Notes under the pieces: generated by a model | The model's database searches: none | Seen by the model: the letters and a program-made list of their open reading frames with translations, nothing else | Told to the model about the DNA's origin: nothing | DNA from: Oscillospiraceae bacterium | GTDB lineage: Bacteria > Bacillota > Clostridia > Oscillospirales > Oscillospiraceae | Assembly: GCA_015068455.1 (NCBI GenBank) | Contig: SVKO01000001.1 | Coordinates: forward strand, 425,738 to 489,737 | Direction of reading: 5' to 3' | Length of the DNA stretch: 64,000 nucleotides | Made by a program: the position numbers and the translations under genes | Shown: positions 8,786 through 17,021 of the stretch, piece after piece | How the letters are laid out: every line of letters begins with the position of its first letter | Position numbering within the stretch: the stretch's first letter is position 1

Positions 8786-8824
8786 AAGCCCCCCGTGCTG
8801 CAGTTCGCGGCACGGGGGGCTTTG
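8786..8824 (+). terminator. Terminator after the aminotransferase-like gene
   Basis: The stem AAGCCCCCCGTGC and its complement GCACGGGGGGCTT lie 11 nt after the stop and are followed by TTTG. It also lies between convergent genes and may act on both strands. Confidence 0.85.
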
Positions 8825-8871
8825 ATCCTTTCCGTCAACGGTGAAACAGGGCGGCGGGCCGTAGGATCCCG

Positions 8872-9756
8872 TCAGCGCGGCGGATCGAACAGACTCAGCT
8901 GCGGGCTCCGATCCGGCAGCTCGGCCAGATAAGCGAAGCATTCCTCCGGATCGTGCAGGATCCCGCGGGCGGTGCAGAATTCACGGAACATGCCCATCAG
9001 CGCCCGACTGTTCGGACTCGGGACATGGTAGGCGTTGCCGAAGCGCTCGATATAACGCTCCTTCAGGCCGGGGAAGTGCCGCTCCAGGGCGGCATAATAG
9101 TACTCCCGGTTCCCCTCGCGCAGGGTCATGCCCATGTCGAAGCAGATGATCCCCCGCACGCCCACATCGGCGCAGGCATGGAGAATGGGCAGGATGTTTT
9201 CCTCCGTGTCGTTGATGAAAGGCAGGATCGGCGTGAGCCAGACGACGGCGGGGATGCCCCGCCCGCGCAGCCGGGCGAGGACCTCGAGCCGGCGCCGTGT
9301 GGTGCACACATTCGGCTCCAAAATGCGGCAAAGCCCGTCGTCCCAGGTGGTCAGCGTCATCTGGACGACGCTTTTTGTTTCGCTGTTGATGGCCTCCAGC
9401 AGGTCGATATCCCGCAGGACCCGGTCGGACTTTGTGATGACCGTGGCCCCGAAGCCGTATTGCCGGATGATCTCAAGGCAGCGCCTCGTAAGACCCAGCG
9501 TCTCCTCGCAGGGCATGTAGGGGTCCGACATGGAGCCGGTGCCGATCATGCAGGGCTTGCGCCTGGCCCGCAGGGCCTGCGCCAGAAGGGCGGGCGCGTT
9601 TTGCTTGACCTCGATGTCCTCGAAGGGATGGGTGAACTGATAGCACCGGCTCCGGCTGTCGCAGTAGATGCAGCCGTGGGAGCAGCCGCGGTAGACGTTC
9701 ATGCCCTGCATGCCCGCCCGTCCGGTCAGGATTCCCTTTGCCTCCACAAAATGCAC
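8872..9756 (-). CDS. Radical SAM protein of the spore photoproduct lyase-like/Rv2578c family
   Basis: A 294-residue radical SAM enzyme. The cluster motif is CSHGCIYC (Cx3Cx2C) near residues 25-32, preceded by MNVYRGC; GTGSMSDPYMPCE and TPILPFINDTEEN follow the SPL-like pattern. Proteins of this subgroup are often annotated as SPL-family radical SAM proteins, but their substrate is unknown, so I do not claim DNA photoproduct repair. The start is GTG at 9756 with GAGGAGG eight bases upstream, and a TATAAT box lies about 40 bp further upstream on the same strand. Single-gene unit between convergent and co-directional neighbours. Confidence 0.88.
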   Translation of the reverse strand: MHFVEAKGILTGRAGMQGMNVYRGCSHGCIYCDSRSRCYQFTHPFEDIEVKQNAPALLAQALRARRKPCMIGTGSMSDPYMPCEETLGLTRRCLEIIRQYGFGATVITKSDRVLRDIDLLEAINSETKSVVQMTLTTWDDGLCRILEPNVCTTRRRLEVLARLRGRGIPAVVWLTPILPFINDTEENILPILHACADVGVRGIICFDMGMTLREGNREYYYAALERHFPGLKERYIERFGNAYHVPSPNSRALMGMFREFCTARGILHDPEECFAYLAELPDRSPQLSLFDPPR

Positions 9757-9836
9757 GCCCCCGCCTCCTCACACTTTTTTCCGTATTATAGCACAGCCGC
9801 CTTCTGCGCGCATCCCTTCCGAAGAGAAACCGCCGC

Positions 9837-10580
9837 CTACGTCCGCAAGAGCTCGTTTAAAACGCCCTCGGGATTGTTGAGAAAGTACTTCATCGTCTGA
9901 AAATGGGCGGTATCCCGATAGTCGACCCGGCGGATCCCTGCTTCGGACAGCTCCAGGATCTGCGCGTCCGGGATGGCCATCAGCATGGGGGAATGGGTGG
10001 CGATGATGAATTGACTGTTTTGCCTGACGAGACGGTGGATCGCGGCGATCAGCGTCAGGATCCGCATGGGCGACAGGGCGGCCTCCGGCTCGTCGAGAAT
10101 ATACAGGCCGTTTCCTCCGAAGCGGTTTTGCACGACGGCAAGGAAGCTTTCGCCGTGGGACTGCCGGTGCAGGGATACGCCGCCGTAGGAGTCAATGAGC
10201 GGCCGGCCGAAGGAGGGCGCGGCGTCCAGCTCGTCGATGTTTGTCGCCACATTGTACAGGCTTTCCGCCCGCAGGAAAAACCCGTCCCTGGCATATGCCC
10301 GGCGGGAAAGCGTCAGATGCCGGTGCAGCTCGGAATGGGTGGCGTTGGTGGAGAAGTCGAAATTTTTGGTGCCGCCCTCGGCATTGAACCCGCTGGCGAC
10401 GGCGATGGCCTCCAGCAGGGTCGATTTCCCCGTTCCGTTTTCGCCGACAAGGATCGTGACCGGCTGATCCAGCACGATGCCGCCGCCCGAAAGATGCTTC
10501 ACGACGGGAAGCGCCGCCAGATAGGACGTCCGATCCACCGGCCGGTCGAGCCGGATCTCACAGATGTATTGCGGGTGCAT
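9837..10580 (-). CDS. AAA family ATPase (SMC/RecF-like, OLD-type stand-alone)
   Basis: The 247-residue ATPase has an ABC-type nucleotide-binding core: Walker A GENGTGKST near residue 47, a truncated arm region, Walker B LYILDEPEAALS, and a final H-loop IIATHSPML. The class is annotated as predicted ATP-binding protein; some members pair with nucleases, but no TOPRIM or nuclease gene is adjacent here. GGAGGAGG precedes the ATG and a TATAAT hexamer lies upstream. Biological role unknown. Confidence 0.85.
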   Translation of the reverse strand: MHPQYICEIRLDRPVDRTSYLAALPVVKHLSGGGIVLDQPVTILVGENGTGKSTLLEAIAVASGFNAEGGTKNFDFSTNATHSELHRHLTLSRRAYARDGFFLRAESLYNVATNIDELDAAPSFGRPLIDSYGGVSLHRQSHGESFLAVVQNRFGGNGLYILDEPEAALSPMRILTLIAAIHRLVRQNSQFIIATHSPMLMAIPDAQILELSEAGIRRVDYRDTAHFQTMKYFLNNPEGVLNELLRT

Positions 10581-10731
10581 GGCGATCCCTCCTCCTGCTG
10601 CGCATGGTTTTCTTGGTTAAAATAATTATACCACCGCGCCTGTCCGAAAAAAAGGACTTTCCGAGGAACCGGACCCTAAAAACAGACGCCGCCCGACAGT
10701 CCGCCGGACTGCCGGAACGGAGCGCACAAAG

Positions 10732-10787
10732 CCCTCTTTTCTGACGGTACAAAAAAAGACAGCCGACCGGCTGTCTTTTTTGTATGG
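10732..10787. repeat. REP-like terminator repeat, copy 1
   Basis: A 14-bp hairpin (arms 10752-10765 and 10768-10781, A-run before and T-run after, so it can terminate both strands) sits in a conserved flank starting CCCTCTTTT and ending TGTATGG. A second copy with the same flanks occurs at 23230-23285. The 380-bp gap 10581-10960 otherwise holds only the ATPase promoter and the small ORF at 10872-10964. Confidence 0.7.
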
Positions 10788-10871
10788 CACGTGGGGCCAA
10801 AAAAGATGGGACCATTCTTTGTGGCGATTTCGTCAATGATCTGCGTAGTTTTGTGATTTCACAACTTTTGA

Positions 10872-10964
10872 TCAGCGATCAAGCAGGGCGCGGATAACCT
10901 CGGGAACCCCTGCGCTGCAGGGCATTTCTTCAAACAGGGAAACCGGTCCAAAGGAAATGCTCAT
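10872..10964 (-). CDS. Small ORF (30 aa) coupled to the ATC hydrolase-like gene
   Basis: The 30-codon ORF begins MSISFGPVSL and ends EVIRALLDR. Its ATG overlaps the upstream stop codon by 4 nt (ATGA), as in the other junctions of this operon. The ribosome site is weak and there is no recognisable domain. It could be a real micropeptide, the 5' remnant of a lost last gene, or chance. Confidence 0.3.
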   Translation of the reverse strand: MSISFGPVSLFEEMPCSAGVPEVIRALLDR

Positions 10965-11755
10965 TCTTTCGACGCCGCGCCGACGCCGCTCCGGTCTGCA
11001 TCCGGGAAACTCTCTGTCGAGTCATCCAGGACATTAAAATTCGTATCTGCATAGGAGCGGAGCGTCTGCGCCATTTCTTTTCCGTAGGTTTCAGAGAAGT
11101 CGGCAAGCACCTTCTCGGCGAGCTCCGTGCCCTCCTCTCCGAAAATGGCCTCGGCAACCTCCCGGTAGGCCCAGTAGGAGTGGCCGCAGTGATAAGCGAA
11201 GCTGCGCAAAGACGCCGGATTCTTCGGGAAAGGGCCGTCACCGACGTTCGCGCCCGCAACAATATGATAGCACGGAACGCCCTGATTCAGGTTCTGCGGC
11301 ACCCGATAGGACAGATAGGGATTGAAGCCTCTGCAGATGGCGTTGTCCAGATGCAGGCAATAGGTTTCGCCCGCTTCCAGAAGACCCATCTCACGGAACT
11401 GGGTGTTCCAGGGGCAGACGGTCACCTCCTGCATGTAGTCGGGGGAACCCGTCAGCAGTCTGCCGGCGTTCGCGCAGCCCTGCTCCCTGATTTCCTCCGT
11501 ATTGACCCATTCGCCGTAACGAAGGTAATTGCCGAAGCTCAGCGCCTGTCCGTCGCGGATGGCGCGCTGCGCCATTCGCCTGCCGCGCTGGGAGCCATAG
11601 TACTGGGTGGCGTGGATAAACGCGCTGCGTCCGCGTTCCTGAAACCGTTCCGTCAGATATACAAAATACTTTGCCGCAATAAAGGCGTGGGTTTTTTCAT
11701 TGAATCCCAAAGCTTCCAGCCTCCCCGTATCAAGGTTTTTATGCTCTGCGGGCAT
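10961..11755 (-). CDS. L-2-amino-thiazoline-4-carboxylic acid hydrolase family protein
   Basis: The 264-residue protein resembles the family named for Pseudomonas ATC hydrolase, which opens 2-aminothiazoline-4-carboxylate to N-carbamoyl-L-cysteine. Recognisable stretches are the conserved Cys/His/Asp segment CPWNTQFREMGLLEAGE then YCLHLDNA, and later CYHIVAG. The ATG at 11755 begins 2 nt after the preceding stop; a longer in-frame start inside the upstream gene is unlikely. It is the last full gene of the Cys-leader operon, consistent with releasing cysteine or sulfide from a heterocyclic sulfur compound. Many family members are untested, so the substrate is inferred. Confidence 0.72.
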   Translation of the reverse strand: MPAEHKNLDTGRLEALGFNEKTHAFIAAKYFVYLTERFQERGRSAFIHATQYYGSQRGRRMAQRAIRDGQALSFGNYLRYGEWVNTEEIREQGCANAGRLLTGSPDYMQEVTVCPWNTQFREMGLLEAGETYCLHLDNAICRGFNPYLSYRVPQNLNQGVPCYHIVAGANVGDGPFPKNPASLRSFAYHCGHSYWAYREVAEAIFGEEGTELAEKVLADFSETYGKEMAQTLRSYADTNFNVLDDSTESFPDADRSGVGAASKE

Positions 11756-11757
11756 TG

Positions 11758-12099
11758 TCAGACAATGCCCCGGAGCTCCTGCGCAAGCGCCTCGATGACT
11801 TCGTGCGCCTCGTCGCACAGGATCCGGATCTCCTCCCCGCCGGCGCCGTCAACATGGATCCCGCAGGATACCAGCACGCCGGCCGGAACGATCGGACGCA
11901 GGCGCTCGACCGCGTCCAGGGCCAGGTCTGTCTCCCTGTGCCCGGCGAGCGTCAGTACGGCGCCGGGAGCGTCCCGGTGTCCCAGGGCGGCGGCTCCGAT
12001 ATGGGGCCGGTCGCCGCCGGTAATTGTCACCAGCAGGTCCTGTCCGATCCTTCGGTATTCCGCCCGGACCATCAAGCGGCCCTCTCCGCATGTAATCAA
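11758..12099 (-). CDS. LpdD-like prenylated-flavin chaperone domain protein
   Basis: Small protein of 113 residues with the pattern GEGRL..AEYRRIGQDLLVTITGGDRPHIGA, seen in proteins that accompany UbiD-type decarboxylases and are described as LpdD-like prenyl-FMN chaperones. I favour the TTG at 12099, which overlaps the UbiX stop and has GGGGAGA just upstream; a GTG at 12111 and an ATG at 12072 are alternatives. It lies directly after ubiX and close to the UbiD gene, which fits a role in loading or maturing the prenylated flavin in UbiD. Confidence 0.65.
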   Translation of the reverse strand: MITCGEGRLMVRAEYRRIGQDLLVTITGGDRPHIGAAALGHRDAPGAVLTLAGHRETDLALDAVERLRPIVPAGVLVSCGIHVDGAGGEEIRILCDEAHEVIEALAQELRGIV

Positions 12100-12665
12100 G
12101 ATTCTCCCCACCTCTGATAGTCACAGTCGATATGCAGCTGGTCGAGCAGCTTCCCGATAAAATGGCGGATCATGTCGTCGATCGTGCGCTCCCCGCCGTA
12201 GAAGGTCATCATGGGGGGCACGACCGAAACGCCCATGAGCGACAGCTCCTGAAGATTCCGGAGATGGATCGGCGACAGCGGCGTCTCCCTCGGGCAGAGG
12301 ATCAGGGGCCGCCGCTCCTTGATGGTCACGTCGGCGGCGCGCAGAAGCAGGTTTTCGGCATAGCCGCTGTGAATCCCCGCCAGGGTTTTCATGCTGCAGG
12401 GGAGAATGATCATGGCGTCCGTATGGAAGCTGCCGCTGGCGGGCGCCGCCGCAATATCCGATTCCCTGTAGGTCACGTCAGCGAGCGCTTCCAGGCTGCG
12501 CCGTTCGGGGGAAAGCTCATATTCCGCGGTGATCCGCGCTCCGGCGGTCATGATGAGATGGGTCTCCCAGTCCTCATGCCCCCTGAGCTCCCGCAGCAGG
12601 GCCTCCGCCAGCGCAATGCCGCTGGCGCCCGATACGCCTACAATCAAACGATGCTTTCTGCCCAT
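12096..12665 (-). CDS. ubiX: UbiX-family flavin prenyltransferase
   Basis: Cytosolic flavoprotein that joins dimethylallyl phosphate to reduced FMN to make prenyl-FMN, the cofactor of UbiD decarboxylases. At 189 residues it has the family hallmarks: the FMN loop GVSGASGIALAEALL at about 10-24, the central PASGSFHTDAMIILPCSMKTLAGI segment described by its Ser/His/Cys residues, and the C-terminal RPLILCPRETPLSPIHL phosphate-binding stretch. It lies 21 nt after the UbiD stop and overlaps the LpdD-like gene, so UbiD, UbiX and chaperone are made together. Confidence 0.92.
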   Translation of the reverse strand: MGRKHRLIVGVSGASGIALAEALLRELRGHEDWETHLIMTAGARITAEYELSPERRSLEALADVTYRESDIAAAPASGSFHTDAMIILPCSMKTLAGIHSGYAENLLLRAADVTIKERRPLILCPRETPLSPIHLRNLQELSLMGVSVVPPMMTFYGGERTIDDMIRHFIGKLLDQLHIDCDYQRWGES

Positions 12666-12686
12666 GGGTCCACGTCCTTACGCTGT

Positions 12687-14033
12687 CTAAAGATAGTCCT
12701 CCGGGTCAACGCCGGGGTTGTAATACGAAATCCGCTCATAAGCCTCTCTGGGGATCCCCACGGGGATCGTCGCGTCGATGCCCAGCTTCGCCGTCGTCGG
12801 AAGCTGCCCCTTGGGCAGCCCGGAGGCCCGGACCGAGGGATCCACGTGCTTGGCCTGCACGCCTGTGACGATGACGGTGTCCTTGTCCGCCTGAACACGG
12901 AGCGCCCGCGCCCACCGGACCTGATCATCGTCGAAAATGTCCACGTCGTCATCAAATACCTGGGCGAATTTCACGGGGAAGATGGAAAGCAGCGCCAGCA
13001 GAGCGGCCTTTCCCTCGCCCGGTTTCGGATGGTCCAGGGACGCAAGAAGCTCAAATGCGGTGCAGGCGCCCTGCGGCGACCGGACCGCCGTCGGCCGGAA
13101 GTTTGCCGCCTTCAGGATGCTCAGGGCCTGGAACTCATGGCAGGGCGCCGACAGCCCGTAAACCTCCACCGGCATGATGAGCGAGTGGAAAATCGCATCC
13201 TTTCGGTGCGTGATGGTCTTGACCCGGACAACTGGGTTGTTTTTCACGTCGCCGAAAATCCCGTGGAACTCGCCGTAGCGGCCCTCATCCGTTGTCCAGC
13301 CCGTGGGCAGGACCTCGCATTCGAGCACGATCTCGGCGTTGGCGGGAACCTCCACATCAATGGTTTCGCAGCGGATCATCTCCACCGGCTCTCCGCGCAG
13401 CGCCCCGGCCAGCTCCATCTCAAAGGAGCCGACGGGCAGAGGCGCCGTTGCCGCAATCATCTCAATGGGATGCAGGCCGATGGCCACGGCCATTTCCAGG
13501 GGCTTCCCCTGCTCATAGGCTTCGGAATAGAACATGCGGATGTCGTTCGGCGTATTGAAATCCACGCCCATGGTGTTTACCGTGCGGTACATGTGCCTGT
13601 ACATTCCTGCGTCCCGGCCCCACTTCGGATGGTTGGCAAACTGGACGCCCGAGCCGATGTACGGGCCGCCGTCCTTCAGATGCTGAAGCACCTGCGGGAT
13701 GGCCGTCAGATCCACCTGATCCTCCGGAATAATCACTTCCTTCAAAGGCGCGTCCGTCACCGTGACGGTCGGAATCAGGTGCTGCGTCGCATCGAGCAGC
13801 TTTCCGGCGACCTCGCTGGGCTTGCAGCCGAGCGCCAGCGCAACCTTGTCCGCGTCTCTTGCGATGCCGCCGATCACCGGATACTCGTACTCATCGACAT
13901 TTTGCAGCAGAACCGCTTTCGTCGAAGATGTAATCAGCGCGGAAATGTCCCTGGGATCGACGCGTTTCTCGATCACGACCAAATCATCGTGCGCTTGCAG
14001 CTGTTGAATAAATTCTCGCAATCCAGGTTGCAT
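12687..14033 (-). CDS. UbiD family prenyl-FMN-dependent decarboxylase
   Basis: Reversible (de)carboxylase acting on aromatic, heteroaromatic or alpha,beta-unsaturated acids with UbiX-made prenyl-FMN and Mn/K ions. At 448 residues from the ATG at 14033 (AGGAGG nine bases upstream) it is the usual UbiD size. Characteristic segments are YIGSGVQFANHPKWGRDAGMYR, here noted only by its Asn-His and Arg metal/cofactor residues, the EMELAGALRGEPVEM strand and TDEGRYGEFHGIFGD carrying conserved acidic residues. Subclass and substrate are not deducible; placement beside a thiazoline-hydrolase-like gene and a sulfonate-type importer suggests a sulfur heteroaromatic acid. Confidence 0.92.
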   Translation of the reverse strand: MQPGLREFIQQLQAHDDLVVIEKRVDPRDISALITSSTKAVLLQNVDEYEYPVIGGIARDADKVALALGCKPSEVAGKLLDATQHLIPTVTVTDAPLKEVIIPEDQVDLTAIPQVLQHLKDGGPYIGSGVQFANHPKWGRDAGMYRHMYRTVNTMGVDFNTPNDIRMFYSEAYEQGKPLEMAVAIGLHPIEMIAATAPLPVGSFEMELAGALRGEPVEMIRCETIDVEVPANAEIVLECEVLPTGWTTDEGRYGEFHGIFGDVKNNPVVRVKTITHRKDAIFHSLIMPVEVYGLSAPCHEFQALSILKAANFRPTAVRSPQGACTAFELLASLDHPKPGEGKAALLALLSIFPVKFAQVFDDDVDIFDDDQVRWARALRVQADKDTVIVTGVQAKHVDPSVRASGLPKGQLPTTAKLGIDATIPVGIPREAYERISYYNPGVDPEDYL

Positions 14034-14090
14034 ACGAATAAACCTCCTGCCATGGGAAACGCCGGGCCGGCGGGGCCCGGCGTATTTCAT

Positions 14091-14282
14091 TTAAACTGTT
14101 TCAATATAGTAGCGGCCCTGCCTGTCACGCTTCAGAATGTTCTCCTCGCGGATATCCGACCATGCGAGCAGCAGCTCCCGGTATGCGGCGCTGTCCCGGA
14201 AGGCATCCACGATCTGTGAGAAGAACAGCGGAGTCTCTCTGAGCCTGGTTTTTACCTGTTCCGACAGACTGATCTTTGACAT
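14091..14282 (-). CDS. Small conserved-looking protein (63 aa) between importer and UbiD genes
   Basis: Not recognised. The 63 residues form a predicted helical domain (LSEQVKTRLRETPLFFSQIV, then SAAYRELLLAWSDI) ending in a basic beta-like tail (LKRDRQGRYYIETV), reminiscent of a mini winged helix or a small adaptor. The ATG at 14282 has AAGGAGG nine bases upstream, so it is very likely translated. It sits between the substrate-binding protein and UbiD, which suggests an accessory role in decarboxylation or local regulation. Confidence 0.7.
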   Translation of the reverse strand: MSKISLSEQVKTRLRETPLFFSQIVDAFRDSAAYRELLLAWSDIREENILKRDRQGRYYIETV

Positions 14283-14310
14283 GCGAATTTCCTCCTTTTC
14301 CGGCGGGGGA

Positions 14311-15354
14311 TCATTCAGGCAGGTAGCTTTCGTCATACGTCTGATCCAGACCGTATTCGTTCTTGACCGTTCCCTGCTCCAGCTGCGTTTGCTGCACCTC
14401 GTCGGCGGCCGCCTGCGTCAGCTTCAAATCGGCGGGCGTGATGGCCGTGTTGTTTTTGATGGCCTGGAGCAGCACGCCTTCATCCAGATCGGGATAGTCC
14501 GTCCGGAAGATTTCCAAAAAGTCCTCCGGCTTTTCCGCAATGGCCCCGTTTTCGGTCTTGATGACCTTGAGCAGGGTGCGGAAGGCTTCGGCGTTCTGCT
14601 TCGCCCAGTCGGTTTTGGCGACGAGCACAAGGCCAGCGGTCTCATAATCGGGGTTGTGCAGGATCCTGTATTCGCCGGACGCGAGAAGCTCAGACACCGT
14701 GGGATCGGAGACCATGGCCGCGTCAACGCTGCCGCTGTCCAGCGCGGCAACGATGGTGGCGCCGGTGCCGCCGTTGATGATCTCAACCTCAGTCTCGGGA
14801 TCCACGCCCGCCTCCCGGAGGATCTTGCGCAGCACCGAATCGGACTGGCTGCCCGCCTTGGTCACGCCGACGTTCGCGCCCTTCAGATCCGTCAGGCTCT
14901 GATACGGGGCGTCGGTCTTTGTTACCAGCTGATAGGACTGGCGGTTCGCGATCAGGGCATATGCCCGAATGTCCAGGCCGTTTTCCAGCTGACGGAGCAC
15001 ATGCTCGTAGGAGCCCAGGAACAGATCGATGTCTCCGCTGATCAGGGCCGCGACGGCGTCGCTGCCGGAGGAAAACGAGATCCGTTCCACATCCAGGCCG
15101 GCCGCGGCGAAGTCGCCGTTGAGGTAGGCGGCGTCCAGACCGCCCAGACCGGTGCCCACACGGCCGATGGTAATGTGCGCAGCCTCGGCCGAATCGTTCG
15201 CCGCTTCGGCCGGCGCCTCCTCCGCGTTGCCGGATTCCGCGGGCGCCGCGGCGGCTTCGCTCTTCTCAGCGGCTTCGCCGGCGCTTCCGCAGGCGGACAG
15301 GCTGAACAGCAGTGCAGCAAGCAGTAAAAGTGCCAGTACTTTTGTGATTTTCAT
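14311..15354 (-). CDS. ABC transporter substrate-binding lipoprotein (SsuA/TauA/NMT1-like)
   Basis: Extracytoplasmic solute receptor of 347 residues. An N-terminal lipoprotein signal ends in LFSLSAC with lipidated Cys22, followed by an Ala/Glu-rich linker (about 25-58) and a type II periplasmic-binding fold with the NMT1/THI5-like pattern TIGRVGTGLGGLDAAYLNGDF, given by its Gly-rich start. AAGGAGC precedes the ATG. The family binds sulfonates, taurine, nitrate or pyrimidine-type ligands. With the Cys-leader peptide upstream, a sulfur compound is the best guess. Confidence 0.9.
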   Translation of the reverse strand: MKITKVLALLLLAALLFSLSACGSAGEAAEKSEAAAAPAESGNAEEAPAEAANDSAEAAHITIGRVGTGLGGLDAAYLNGDFAAAGLDVERISFSSGSDAVAALISGDIDLFLGSYEHVLRQLENGLDIRAYALIANRQSYQLVTKTDAPYQSLTDLKGANVGVTKAGSQSDSVLRKILREAGVDPETEVEIINGGTGATIVAALDSGSVDAAMVSDPTVSELLASGEYRILHNPDYETAGLVLVAKTDWAKQNAEAFRTLLKVIKTENGAIAEKPEDFLEIFRTDYPDLDEGVLLQAIKNNTAITPADLKLTQAAADEVQQTQLEQGTVKNEYGLDQTYDESYLPE

Positions 15355-15421
15355 TGTAAACGCTCCTTTTTCTTTTGTGCCGGTATCCGTTCACCGGCCG
15401 GATGCGGGCATTGTCCGCCCG

Positions 15422-16207
15422 TCAGCTTTTATGTAAGATTTTCTTCTCAATCAGGCTTACGAAACCGCCCAGGATCAGGGCGACAGCCATGATGATGAAG
15501 AGTCCTGCAAACGTCCCGGTCGTATCCAGGATGCTGGAGGAATAGGTAATATAGTAGCCGATGCCGTGGCTGGATCCCACCATTTCGGAGATCACCGCGC
15601 CGATCGTGGCATTTCCGATGGAAATGCGCAGACTGTTTAAAACCAGGGAGTACAGAGATGGGAAAATGACCCATTTGAGTTTTTTTCTCCAGTTTCCCCG
15701 GAAGGACCGGATCATGCTGTCCAGATCCGGATCAATGTTCTGAATTCCCTCGTAGATGTTGTAGAAGACCACGAAGACGACCATGAGAATCACCATCGCC
15801 ACCTTGGAGGCGAGCCCGATGCCCAGCCAGACCACGAACAGCGGCGCCAGCGAAGCCTTCGGGAGGCTGAACAGCGCCAGAATGTACGGGCCGATCCAAT
15901 GCTGGATCACGCCGCTGTAGGCCAGGAGGATCGCAAGCAGCACACCGATCGCCATGCCGGCGATCAGGCCGATCATGATCTCCTGCAGCGTGGCGCCCAG
16001 ATGGTACCAGAGCTTCCCGTTCAGCGCCAGCTCATAGATCCGCCGGGCAATCAGGGATGGCCTGCTGATCCAAAACTCCTTGAAAAATCGCCCCGAGCAG
16101 AATTCCCAGAGGCCAAAGAGCAGGACGCCGAACAGGATCTGCCCCAGAAGGATCGTCCGCCTCCGCGCCGCAGTCCCGGGGGAACCGTTTTTCCTGTCTT
16201 TTTTCAT
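15422..16207 (-). CDS. ABC transporter permease (SsuC/TauC-like)
   Basis: Inner membrane permease of 261 residues with about six TM helices. It contains the BPD-transport EAA loop region (SFRGNWRKKLKWVIFPSL, near residues 170-187) that contacts the ATPase. The ATG overlaps the ATPase stop by 4 nt. With the adjacent ATPase and lipoprotein it forms a complete SsuABC-type importer. Confidence 0.93.
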   Translation of the reverse strand: MKKDRKNGSPGTAARRRTILLGQILFGVLLFGLWEFCSGRFFKEFWISRPSLIARRIYELALNGKLWYHLGATLQEIMIGLIAGMAIGVLLAILLAYSGVIQHWIGPYILALFSLPKASLAPLFVVWLGIGLASKVAMVILMVVFVVFYNIYEGIQNIDPDLDSMIRSFRGNWRKKLKWVIFPSLYSLVLNSLRISIGNATIGAVISEMVGSSHGIGYYITYSSSILDTTGTFAGLFIIMAVALILGGFVSLIEKKILHKS

Positions 16208-16983
16208 ATGTTGAATTCCTCCTGGGCGGAAAGGCTCTGCCAGATCGCGCGCTGAAGCGCCTTGAACCTGGGCTCAAAGCGGGACAGGTAATACGGCCGC
16301 GGACGGGACAGCTCCACGGGAAATTCCTCCAGGATCCGCCCCCGGCTCTGGTCCATAACGACCACACGGTCGGACAGAACGATGGATTCCTCGATGTCAT
16401 GGGTGACAAAGATGACGCTCTTGCCGAGCTTTTCCCAGATGCGGGTGAATTCCTCGCCGATCACGACCCGGGTCTGGGCGTCCAGCGGGCCGAAGGGCTC
16501 ATCCATCAGGTAGATGTCCGGATCATAGGCGAAAGCCCTGGCCAGCGCCACGCGCTTGCGCATGCCGCCGGAAAGGCGCTGGATGGGATAGTTCTCGAAG
16601 CCGGACAGGTTGACCAGCTTGACCAGGCGCAGCGCCTCCGCCTTCTGCTCGCTTTTCGGCAGCCCCTTCAGGTCCAGCGGCAGCCGGATGTTGTCCAGCA
16701 CGGACTTCCACGGCAGAAGGGCGTCATTCTGAAAGACGTAGCTCACCTTGTCGGGTACACCGTCGATCGGCTTCCCGTCGATCAGGACCTCCCCCGACGA
16801 TATCGGAATCAGACCGCTGATCGCTTTCAGAAGCGTAGACTTTCCGCATCCGCTCGGACCGATGACTGAAATAAACGCGCCGTCCGGCACCGTCAGATTC
16901 ACATGTTTTAAAATGTCGTTCCTGGTTGTGCCGTTATCATAGGTAACGCATAAATCCCGGATTTCCAGTTTGGGTCTGCTCAT
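16204..16983 (-). CDS. ABC transporter ATP-binding protein (SsuB/TauB-like)
   Basis: Nitrate/sulfonate/taurine-type importer ATPase of about 259 residues. Walker A GPSGCGKST (about 42-50), Q-loop in VFQNDALLPW, ABC signature LSGGMRKR, Walker B IYLMDEPFG with catalytic Glu, and H-loop VTHD are all intact. I use the ATG at 16983; a GTG three codons upstream (16992) is also possible because GAGGAG lies between the two spacings. It ends in a 4-nt overlap with the permease. Confidence 0.94.
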   Translation of the reverse strand: MSRPKLEIRDLCVTYDNGTTRNDILKHVNLTVPDGAFISVIGPSGCGKSTLLKAISGLIPISSGEVLIDGKPIDGVPDKVSYVFQNDALLPWKSVLDNIRLPLDLKGLPKSEQKAEALRLVKLVNLSGFENYPIQRLSGGMRKRVALARAFAYDPDIYLMDEPFGPLDAQTRVVIGEEFTRIWEKLGKSVIFVTHDIEESIVLSDRVVVMDQSRGRILEEFPVELSRPRPYYLSRFEPRFKALQRAIWQSLSAQEEFNI

Positions 16984-17021
16984 ACGTTTCACACGCTCCT
17001 CATGCTGTGCCGGGGATTTGT

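Noticed and set aside
8872..9756. True spore photoproduct lyase (splB)
   Set aside because: The CX3CX2C motif and fold match the wider SPL-like group, but it is shorter and lacks segments I would expect of SplB; only the family is claimed.
12132..14219. Open frame of 695 codons on the + strand
   Set aside because: Antisense to ubiX and the UbiD gene, which carry full family motifs.
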